Assembly: GCA_963704535.1 (NCBI GenBank)
Contig: OY969916.1
Coordinates: forward strand, 5,952,001 to 6,016,000
DNA from: G963704535 sp963704535
GTDB lineage: Bacteria; Chloroflexota; Chloroflexia; Chloroflexales; Roseiflexaceae
Direction of reading: 5' to 3'
DNA: 64,000 bases
Made by a program: the position numbers and the translations under genes. Every line of letters begins with the position of its first letter. Positions within the stretch are counted from its first letter, which is position 1. The notes beneath the pieces were generated by a model that had not been told where the DNA came from, did not search any database, and saw nothing but the letters and a program-made list of their open reading frames with translations. This document shows, in pieces, positions 57,881-64,000 of the stretch.

Positions 57881-59497
57881 ATGATCGAGCAGAGTCATCG
57901 TTCCCTGTTGCCGCCCAGTCCAGGAGATCTGGACAGTTTGCAGCGACGCGCCAACCAACAACGACAACGGTACAAACGGTCGCCACACACACTCACTGCC
58001 CGCTGGCAACAGGCCCGTACCGCTCTTGGTTCCCCGCCTCGCTCTATCTCTCGGCTCCCCGCCCGCTTTCTGCTTCACGCAGTTGTCGCCCTGGTTCTGC
58101 CCATGGCCGTCGCGCTGAGCCAGCTTCCCCCTGGTGTTCTGCGGCCGGCTGCGCCCTCGGCGGCGCCGCAGAGCAACACAGCCGATCTGATCGTGCCGAT
58201 CGCGCCATTGAGCCTGGATGACCAAGGGATTGTCGGCGATGCTCCTCTTGAGGACAATGGCGATATCCCGGTCCCGCTTTCACTGATCTCGCGCAGCGAG
58301 GCCCTCGCTCCGGTTATCGTCCCGGCGACGGTTGCCGGCGAGCGGGTGCTGCTGCGGGGTGGCCCCGGCGTCGAGTATGACGCGGTGGGGCGGATGTCGG
58401 TCGATACGCCGCTCCAGGTGATCGGCCGCTATGGCGATTGGTTCAAGGTCCGTGAGCGCGTTGGTAAGCCGGAGTACTGGATCGCCGGCGAGCTGCTGAA
58501 TATTCCCGAGACGGCAATCTACACGCTGTTCGAGGTGCAGGCGTCGGCCATCCCCACGCCGCCGCCCCCGAAGGTCGGGCTGGTTCGCGAGACCGGGCTG
58601 TCGCTGCGCGATGGCCCCGGCACGAACTATGTCTCGATGACGACGTTCCCGGCCGGCACCCAGCTCGAACTGCTGGAGAGCTACCAGGAGTGGTTCCACG
58701 TCGGCGTCCCCGGCGGCAACGATGGGTGGGTCAAGGGCGAGTTCCTGGACATGACCCCCGGCATGATCGAGCGGTTGCTCGTCGCCGAGACGATCCCCGA
58801 CCCGAACCCGGCGATGGTCGGCTCGATCGCCGATAACTCCGTCAATCTGCGCAAAGGCCCCGACTCGAAGTATGCCAAGGTCGGCGTGGTCAATGCCGGT
58901 CTCCAGGTCGATATCGTCGGCAAACACAAGGACTGGTTCAAGATCAAGCTGCCCGAGGGCAACACAGCCTGGGTCTTCAGCGACCTGCTGAACGCTTCGG
59001 CGCACGTCGTTCGGCGCGTCCCAATCACTAAGGATTTCCCGGCACTGCCGACCAAGCCGGCGGCGCGCGGGGCGCGCGGCGGTGGCGCCGGCGCGAACCT
59101 GGCTAGTATCCCGGCTAGCGGCGATGTCGCCAGCTACGCAGTGCAGTTCAGCGGCTCGCGCTATGTCTATGGCGGCTCAAGCCCGCGCGGGTTCGATTGC
59201 AGCGGCCTGACGAGTTATGTCTATCGGCAGTTCGGCGTGAGCTTGCCGCACAGCGCCGCCGCCCAGTACAGCACCAAGTACGGCGCGTCGGTCGGCTCGA
59301 TGGATAATCTGGCCCCTGGCGACCTGGTGTTCTTCGTCGGCACCGGCGGCCACAAAGGCATTAGCCACGTGGCACTCTACATCGGCGGCGGCCGAATTGT
59401 CCACGCCATGACACCGCGGCTTGGTGTGCAGGTCTCCAACGTCAACGAGCGCTACTGGGTGAATCACTACTACGGCGCGATTCGCGTACGCCGCTAG
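57881..59497 (+). CDS. SH3-repeat NlpC/P60 cell-wall endopeptidase
   Basis: 538 residues; GGAGGAGG 7 nt before the ATG. N-terminal basic cytoplasmic stretch and a membrane segment (about 65-85), then three bacterial SH3 domains (about 145-210, 228-290, 308-370; each with LRxGPGxxYxxV..G and WxKV/GW motifs), a Gly/Ala linker, and an NlpC/P60 domain (about 415-538): catalytic C in FDCSGLTSYVYRQFGV, H in KGISHVALYIGGG and H in VHAMTPRLGV. It would cut peptide stems of peptidoglycan. A rho-independent terminator follows. Confidence 0.9.
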   Translation: MIEQSHRSLLPPSPGDLDSLQRRANQQRQRYKRSPHTLTARWQQARTALGSPPRSISRLPARFLLHAVVALVLPMAVALSQLPPGVLRPAAPSAAPQSNTADLIVPIAPLSLDDQGIVGDAPLEDNGDIPVPLSLISRSEALAPVIVPATVAGERVLLRGGPGVEYDAVGRMSVDTPLQVIGRYGDWFKVRERVGKPEYWIAGELLNIPETAIYTLFEVQASAIPTPPPPKVGLVRETGLSLRDGPGTNYVSMTTFPAGTQLELLESYQEWFHVGVPGGNDGWVKGEFLDMTPGMIERLLVAETIPDPNPAMVGSIADNSVNLRKGPDSKYAKVGVVNAGLQVDIVGKHKDWFKIKLPEGNTAWVFSDLLNASAHVVRRVPITKDFPALPTKPAARGARGGGAGANLASIPASGDVASYAVQFSGSRYVYGGSSPRGFDCSGLTSYVYRQFGVSLPHSAAAQYSTKYGASVGSMDNLAPGDLVFFVGTGGHKGISHVALYIGGGRIVHAMTPRLGVQVSNVNERYWVNHYYGAIRVRR

Positions 59498-59525
59498 CCT
59501 CCGGCGGACAAAACAGCACTTCAGC

Positions 59526-59563
59526 GGGCCGAGGGTGATGACACCCTCGGCCCTTCTTTTTTG
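59526..59563 (+). terminator. Rho-independent terminator
   Basis: GGGCCGAGGGTG (59526-59537), loop ATGA, CACCCTCGGCCC (59542-59553), followed by TTCTTTTTT. 12-bp perfect stem, 28 nt after the NlpC/P60 stop codon. Confidence 0.92.
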
Positions 59564-59587
59564 ATGCCGAGGAGTGAGCACTCTCAG

Positions 59588-59616
59588 TTGTTTCTTGCCC
59601 AGTATTCGTGTACAAT
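59588..59616 (+). promoter_or_regulatory. Promoter of the sugar nucleotidyltransferase gene
   Basis: TTGTTT (59588-59593), 17-bp spacer, TACAAT (59611-59616), 65 nt before the ATG. Confidence 0.55.
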
Positions 59617-59680
59617 CCGCACCTGGCACACATCACGAAGTGGCTGCCCCATAACACACGTACAAAGGAGAGCCGAAGCC

Positions 59681-60748
59681 ATGAAGGGACTGGTCCTTAG
59701 CGGCGGCAAGGGCACGCGCCTGCGCCCAATCACTTATACCAGCGCGAAGCAGCTTGTTCCGGTCGCCAACAAGCCGGTGCTCTTTCGAGGCATCGAGGCG
59801 ATTCGCGACGCCGGGATCGACGAGATCGGCATTGTGATCGGCGATACCGGCCCTGACGTGCGCGCTGCCGTCGGCGACGGTCGGCGCTGGGGCGTGCAGA
59901 TCACCTATATCCCCCAGGACCAGCCGCTCGGCCTGGCGCACGCCGTCAAGATCTCGCGCGACTTCCTTGGCGACGAGCGGTTCGTCGTGTTCCTCGGCGA
60001 CAACTGCATCCAAGGCGGCATTTCACCGCTGATCGAGCAATTTGGACATAGCGACTACAATGCCCAGATCGTGCTCAAGCGGGTCGCGAATCCCCAGCAA
60101 TACGGCGTCGCCGAGCTTGACGAGCAGGGCTGGATCGTGCGCCTGACCGAGAAGCCGCGTGTGCCGCGCTCGGACCTGGCCCTGGTGGGGATCTATATGT
60201 TTGATCCCAGCATCTGGCAGGCGGTCGAGGCGATCAAGCCGTCGTGGCGCGGCGAGCTTGAGATCACCGACGCGATCCAGTGGCTGGTGGAGCATGGCCG
60301 GCGGGTCTTTCCGTATATCCACGAGGGCTGGTGGATCGACACCGGCAAGAAAGACGACATGCTCGAAGCCAACCGGCTGATCCTCGAAGAAATGGCCAGC
60401 GCCGTCGAGGGCTATGTTGATCGCGACTCGCACCTGCACGGCAAAGTGATCATCGAGAAAGGCGCCGAGATTATCAACAGCACGATCCGTGGGCCGGCGA
60501 TTATCGGCGAGGAGACCCGCATCATCAACTCCTACGTCGGTCCCTTCACGTCGATCTACCACCACTGCACGATCGAGTTGAGCGAGATCGAGCATTCGAT
60601 CGTGCTGGAGAACAGCATCATCCGCGACTTGCCGCACCGCCTGGAGGATAGCCTGATCGGCCGCTCGGTCGAGATCACCCGCTCGCCGCTGAAGCCCAAG
60701 GCGTACCGACTCGTGCTGGGTGATCACAGTACGGTTGGGGTGCTCTGA
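59681..60748 (+). CDS. Glucose-1-phosphate thymidylyltransferase, long form
   Basis: 355 residues from ATG 59681 (AAAGGAG upstream). Nucleotidyltransferase domain (1-235) with MKGLVLSGGKGTRLRPITYTSAKQLVPVANKP, LGDNCI and GWWIDTGKKDDMLEAN; C-terminal left-handed beta-helix (about 250-345: IINSTIRGPAIIGEETRIINSYVGPFTSIYHHCTIELSEIEHSIVLENSII). This long RmlA/StrD-like form makes dTDP-glucose (or a related NDP-sugar) for deoxysugar and surface glycan synthesis. Fits with the glycosyltransferases at 41.8-44.8 kb but no other rml genes are near. Confidence 0.88.
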   Translation: MKGLVLSGGKGTRLRPITYTSAKQLVPVANKPVLFRGIEAIRDAGIDEIGIVIGDTGPDVRAAVGDGRRWGVQITYIPQDQPLGLAHAVKISRDFLGDERFVVFLGDNCIQGGISPLIEQFGHSDYNAQIVLKRVANPQQYGVAELDEQGWIVRLTEKPRVPRSDLALVGIYMFDPSIWQAVEAIKPSWRGELEITDAIQWLVEHGRRVFPYIHEGWWIDTGKKDDMLEANRLILEEMASAVEGYVDRDSHLHGKVIIEKGAEIINSTIRGPAIIGEETRIINSYVGPFTSIYHHCTIELSEIEHSIVLENSIIRDLPHRLEDSLIGRSVEITRSPLKPKAYRLVLGDHSTVGVL

Positions 60749-60826
60749 AGGGGTGAAGGGGTGAAAGGGTGAAGCGGCGACCGATGTTCACCCTTTCACC
60801 CTTTCACCCCTTCACCCGTTCGCCCG
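60746..60826. repeat. Inverted tandem 8-mer repeat (GGGGTGAA)
   Basis: GAAGGGGTGAAGGGGTGAAAGGGTGAAG faces TTCACCCTTTCACCCTTTCACCCCTTCACCC, about 13 nt apart. It begins at the stop codon of the preceding gene and ends at that of glpX, i.e. between convergent genes. Confidence 0.9.
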
Positions 60827-60827
60827 C

Positions 60828-61816
60828 TCAATCCTCGCGCGCGTACTCCACCCCTGAGATCCGCATGAGCTTGTCCCAGCGGTGGCGCGACTCGATGTAG
60901 CGCACGGTGCCGGACGCCAGGCGCATGACCACCGAGTGGGTGCGAGCGCCGCCGCCGAAGTAGCGCACGCCCCTGAGAAATTCGCCGTCGGTGATCCCGG
61001 TCGCGGCGAAGAAGACATTCTCGCCGCGCACCAGATCCTCGGTGCGGTAGACCTTGTCAAGGTCGAGATGGTCGGCTTTGGCCAGCGCGCGCTCGTCGTC
61101 GTTACGCGGCCAGAGCCGGCACTGGATCTCGCCGCCGATGCACTTCATGGCGCAGGCGGTGATCACCGCCTCGGGGGCGCCGCCGATGCCCATGAGCATA
61201 TCGGCTGGCGGGTCGTCGATCGCGGTCATGACGCCGGCGGAGACATCGCCGTGCAGGATGAGCTTGATCCGCGCGCCGGTCTCGCGGATCTGGCGGATCA
61301 GCTCCTGGTGGCGCGGCCGGTCGAGCACCACCACGGTGATATCCTCGGTGTGCTTCTTGAGCGCGCGGGCGACATTGCGGATGTTCTCGGCCACCGGCGC
61401 GGTGATGTCGATCGCCCCACGCGCCGCCTCGCCCACTGCCAGCTTATCCATGTAGGCGATCCCCGACCAGTTGTAGAGCGAGCCGCGTTCGGCGACCGCG
61501 ACGACCGCGATTGCGCCGGGCATCCCTTCCGCCAGCAGCGTCGTGCCTTCGACGGGATCGACGGCGATGTCGACCTGGGGGAATCGCCAGTGCCGACCCG
61601 CTCGCCGGTGTACAGCATCGGCGCCTCGTCCTTTTCGCCCTCGCCGATCACCACTATGCCATCCATCGGCACGCTGTCCATGGTAAAGCGCATCGCGTCG
61701 ACCGCTGCCTGGTCGGCGGCATTCTTATCGCCGCGGCCCATGAGGCGGGCCGCCCGCAGCGCCGCCGCCTCGGTGCAGCGCACCAAGTCCATGCCCAGGT
61801 TTCGTACAAGTCGCAT
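60828..61816 (-). pseudogene. glpX: Class II fructose-1,6-bisphosphatase (GlpX) gene with one shift
   Basis: ATG 61816. Frame one encodes MRLVRNLGMDLVRCTEAAALRAARLMGRGDKNAADQAAVDAMR...MDGIVVIGEGEKDEAPMLYTGERVGTGDSP; after a run of five C on the minus strand (GGGGG at 61577-61581 on plus) the frame moves to QVDIAVDPVEGTTLLAEGMPGAIAVVAVAERGS... and runs to 60828 (MGIGGAPEAVITACAMKCIGGEIQCRLWPR). Adding one C restores a normal enzyme of about 329 residues with metal residues D/E of GEGEKDE and DPVEGT. A gluconeogenic enzyme is unlikely to be dispensable, so a homopolymer error is favoured. Confidence 0.85.
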
Positions 61817-61870
61817 CTCGGCCTACCTCCTCGTAGTCCGCACGCACGCGGCCAGCCTTCCTTCTGCAAA

Positions 61871-61942
61871 GTTCGTTTATCGCTGGAGTTTGGTGGTGGA
61901 AAGGGGTTCTTGAGGGGAAGCCCCTCAAACTCCCCTTTTTAA
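61871..61942. repeat. G-rich palindromic element upstream of glpX
   Basis: GTTTATCGCTGGAGTTTGGTGGTGGAAAGGGGTTC, TTGAGGGG-AAG-CCCCTCAAA and CTCCCCTTTTT; same flank as 29253-29301. Confidence 0.88.
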
Positions 61943-62087
61943 GGAGATCGTTGACTGGCGGCGATTGTAGCATAGCGCCGCACGGCTGTCTACCCGGCGC
62001 GATACACCTGCTACGAGCGGCTAGCCGCAGCACGCATTTACTGGTATACTGAGTTTATCGCCCCAGCACATCAAACGTTCACAAGAA

Positions 62088-62110
62088 GCCTCCCGCACAC
62101 GACGGGAGGC
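62088..62110 (+). promoter_or_regulatory. Hairpin covering the ribosome site of the RNA methylase gene
   Basis: GCCTCCCG (62088-62095) and CGGGAGGC (62103-62110) pair across a 7-nt loop; the GGGAGG is the only ribosome site for the ATG at 62112. A TATACT at 62045-62050 could be the -10 box. Confidence 0.5.
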
Positions 62111-62111
62111 C

Positions 62112-62900
62112 ATGCCGCTATCACATATCCTCATGCGACAAGCAGACCCAATTGACAACATCGTCGTCGTGCTCAACCGGCCGCAGAAGCTGGTGAACAT
62201 CGCCGGAGCCGTCCGCGCGATGAAGAATATGGGCCTGCGGCGGCTACGGCTGGTCCAGCCGGCTGAGTACAACACCGCCGACATTGAGGGCATCGCCCAC
62301 CGCAGCGCCGACCTGCTGGCCGCCGCGACGTTCTACGAGGACCTTGATGCAGCGCTGGCCGACGCGGTCTTCGTCGCCGGCACGACAGGACGGCCGCGTG
62401 ACCTACCGGCGCGCGTGACCACGCCGCGCGAGCTGGCCCCGGAGTTGCTGGCACGCGCGGCCGCCGGCCCGGTGGCGCTGTTGTTCGGCCCCGAGGATAA
62501 TGGGCTGAACAAGGCCGACCTTGACCGCTGCCACTGTCTCCTCAACATTCCCACCGACCCGGCCTACCCGTCGTTGAACCTGGCCCAGGCGGTGCTGCTG
62601 GTGGCCTACGATCTGCGGCTGGCCGGCCAGCACCCCGCGCCGGCGCTTGTGCAGCCGCCATTCTCCCCCGCCCCTGCCGCGCAGCTTGAGGAGCTTTTTG
62701 ATGCGATGGAGCGGGCACTGTGGGGGATCGAGTTCTTCAAAGCGCGCCTGTCCAAGGGGATGATGCGAACGCTGCGCGGCCTGGTCCACCGCGCCGAGCC
62801 GGATGTGCGCGAGGCGGCACTGCTCAAGGCGGTGTATGTGGAGATGCTCAATTTCCTGCGGCGCAAAGGGATCGAACCGGGGACAGGTGAACACGTATAA
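62112..62900 (+). CDS. SpoU-family RNA methyltransferase (TrmJ/TrmH-like)
   Basis: 262 residues. SPOUT knot enzyme that 2'-O-methylates a tRNA or rRNA nucleotide with SAM. Motif 1 IVVVLNRPQKLVNIAGAVRAMKNMGLRRLRLVQP, motif 2 ALLFGPEDNGLNKADLDRCHCLLNIPTDPAYPSLNLAQAVLLVAYDL. The C-terminal helical stretch (ELFDAMERALWGIEFFKARLSKGMMRTLRGLVHRAEPD) is typical for TrmJ-type enzymes. An in-frame ATG at 62133 is an alternative start. The likely target is tRNA position 32, by family analogy only. Confidence 0.88.
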   Translation: MPLSHILMRQADPIDNIVVVLNRPQKLVNIAGAVRAMKNMGLRRLRLVQPAEYNTADIEGIAHRSADLLAAATFYEDLDAALADAVFVAGTTGRPRDLPARVTTPRELAPELLARAAAGPVALLFGPEDNGLNKADLDRCHCLLNIPTDPAYPSLNLAQAVLLVAYDLRLAGQHPAPALVQPPFSPAPAAQLEELFDAMERALWGIEFFKARLSKGMMRTLRGLVHRAEPDVREAALLKAVYVEMLNFLRRKGIEPGTGEHV

Positions 62901-63006
62901 GATTTTGTCATCTTGTGCCGAGTACGTATCCGGCAGCGCTAGACAAAGGTACATATGACAAATCTTACTCGGTGTAGTTTTCTTGCATTAAGAAAAGGAG
63001 CCACAC

Positions 63007-63873
63007 GTGAACAACCTTCGAGAGCAGCGAATGGGTGCCCAACACCTGGCAGGGCTTGGCCCATGGCACGGCTGGGCCGGTCTGTTGTTGGTCGCGATCT
63101 TCTGGCCGCTGAACTGGCTGCTGCCCGGCCTGCGCACGCACCTGCTTTTCTTCCCGTTGTGGCTCGGCTACATCCTGATCGTCGACGCGCTGGCGCTGCG
63201 CCGGAGCGGCACCTCGATGCTGGCACGCTCGCCGCGCGAGTTCGCCCTGCTGTTCGTGGCCTCGGCGCCAGCCTGGTGGCTGTTCGAGATCCTCAACTGG
63301 CGCGCGCAGAACTGGCAGTATCACGCCCGCGACCAATTCAACGACCTGGAATATATTGTGCTGGCATCGATCAACTTCTCGACGGTCATGCCGGCGATCT
63401 TCGGCACGGCCGAGCTGATGCGGACATTCGGCTGGATCGAGCGCTACGCCCACCGGGCGCGCATTGTGACCACCCCACGGCTGCTGGTCAAGCTGTTTCT
63501 GGCCGGCGGCGTGATGCTGACCTTGCTCCTGCTGTGGCCGCGGTATTTTTATCCCTTTATGTGGCTGTCGGTCTTTTTCCTCCTGGAGCCCCTGTGCGCG
63601 TGGCTCGGCAAGCGCTCGATTTTGAGCGAGTTGGCCCGTGGCGACTGGCGCACGGTCGTCGGGCTCGGCTCGGCGGCGCTGATCTGTGGCGTGTTCTGGG
63701 AGCTGTGGAACTTCTTCTCGTACCCCAAGTGGGTCTACGATGTGCCGTTTTTCGGCTTCTGGCACATCTTTGAGATGCCGCTGCTCGGCTACCTGGGGTA
63801 TCCACCCTTTGCGCTGGAGCTGTATGTGCTGGTACACCTGATGCGGCGCGGTGCCCCGCCTTTGCGGGTATAA
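63007..63873 (+). CDS. Polytopic membrane protein of unknown function
   Basis: 288 residues from GTG 63007 (AAAGGAG 7 nt upstream). About eight hydrophobic segments (WAGLLLVAIFWPLNWLLPG; LLFFPLWLGYILIVDALAL; FALLFVASAPAWWLFEIL; LLVKLFLAGGVMLTLLLLWPRYFYPFMWLSVFFLLEPL; VVGLGSAALICGVFWELWNFFSYPKWVYDVPFFGFWHIFEMPLLGYLGYPPFALELYVL). The motif FWELWNFFSYPKWVYDVP is striking and probably family-defining. No transporter or enzyme signature recognised. Confidence 0.7.
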   Translation: MNNLREQRMGAQHLAGLGPWHGWAGLLLVAIFWPLNWLLPGLRTHLLFFPLWLGYILIVDALALRRSGTSMLARSPREFALLFVASAPAWWLFEILNWRAQNWQYHARDQFNDLEYIVLASINFSTVMPAIFGTAELMRTFGWIERYAHRARIVTTPRLLVKLFLAGGVMLTLLLLWPRYFYPFMWLSVFFLLEPLCAWLGKRSILSELARGDWRTVVGLGSAALICGVFWELWNFFSYPKWVYDVPFFGFWHIFEMPLLGYLGYPPFALELYVLVHLMRRGAPPLRV

Positions 63874-63903
63874 TAGCTATCCGACGTAAACATCCTGGAT
63901 CAG

Positions 63904-63940
63904 ATCGCAGGTCGCAAGCGAGTAGCTTGCGACCTGCGAT
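63904..63940 (+). terminator. Perfect 16-bp hairpin after membrane protein gene
   Basis: ATCGCAGGTCGCAAGC (63904-63919), loop GAGTA, GCTTGCGACCTGCGAT (63925-63940), followed by TTGTAAG. Good stem, weak T-run. Confidence 0.65.
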
Positions 63941-63956
63941 TTGTAAGAGGCTGCTT

Positions 63957-64000
63957 GAAGTGGTGGGAAGGGTTCTTGAGGGGCTTCCCCCTCAAACTCC
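63957..64000. repeat. G-rich palindromic element, cut by the window end
   Basis: AAGTGGTGGGAAGGGTTC, TTGAGGGG-CTTC-CCCCTCAAACTCC; the right end lies beyond the window. Confidence 0.85.

Overview
The window looks like chromosomal DNA of a GC-rich member of the Chloroflexota, probably a filamentous Roseiflexus/Kouleothrix-type relative. This is inferred from the gene mix (hybrid kinases, STAS regulators, a BTAD-type giant regulator, Uma2 protein, Pro/Thr-rich lipoproteins, SH3-NlpC/P60 protein) and from the many short repeats between and inside genes. No rRNA, tRNA, CRISPR array, integrase or transposase gene was seen.

Layout. 0-12 kb: cystathionine beta-synthase, two small unknown genes, then a minus-strand signalling operon (hybrid kinase, response regulator, two DUF574-type methyltransferases, STAS protein), a class V aminotransferase and a second hybrid kinase. 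12-20 kb: tyrosine/homogentisate catabolism (4-hydroxyphenylpyruvate dioxygenase, a frameshifted fumarylacetoacetase-family gene, homogentisate dioxygenase) with a membrane glycosyltransferase-like gene in between, then a lipoprotein glycosidase-like gene. 20-28 kb: secreted C39-like peptidase, MarR plus DHA2-family drug exporter, a two-gene zinc/manganese-type ABC importer and a frameshifted membrane protein. 28-32 kb: phenylacetyl-CoA epoxidase subunits PaaA, PaaD, PaaB, PaaC and an enoyl-CoA hydratase in one minus-strand cluster. 32-40 kb: lipoprotein propeller, PAS-STAS regulator, remains of a PIN-type toxin-antitoxin locus, an XRE repressor, an intact RHH/MazF pair and a 1054-residue BTAD-ATPase regulator. 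40-45 kb: an adenine-specific DNA methylase fused to a specificity-like domain, three family-2 glycosyltransferases and a Uma2 protein. 45-50 kb: dipeptide-type ABC transporter. 51-56 kb: a stand-alone MshEN-like repeat protein and a MarR-controlled MacA/MacB-like export system. 56-64 kb: LytR-CpsA-Psr protein, SH3-NlpC/P60 hydrolase, sugar-nucleotide transferase, class II fructose-bisphosphatase (frameshifted), SpoU-type RNA methyltransferase and a membrane protein.

The most striking signal is a set of short tandem repeats with mostly 7-nt units (AATCTCC, CAACACG, AAGAACA, GGACAAC, ATCCTCC, CAATTCT and others). They are usually paired with their reverse complement to make long hairpins. They differ in sequence but share architecture. 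They lie between genes, on the start codons of paa genes, and inside at least six coding regions, where 21 nt (three units) encode a 7-residue peptide period and the reading frame is usually kept. Two neighbouring glycosyltransferases carry the insert at the same structural position, and a third is split by one. A second family, a G-rich palindrome with core TTGAGGGG/CCCCTCAA, occurs about 25 times, including a 5-copy and a 3-copy tandem array.

Several otherwise intact genes (fumarylacetoacetase, GlpX, the peptide-binding lipoprotein, two membrane proteins) carry single-base shifts, some of them in G/C runs. These may be assembly errors rather than true pseudogenes.
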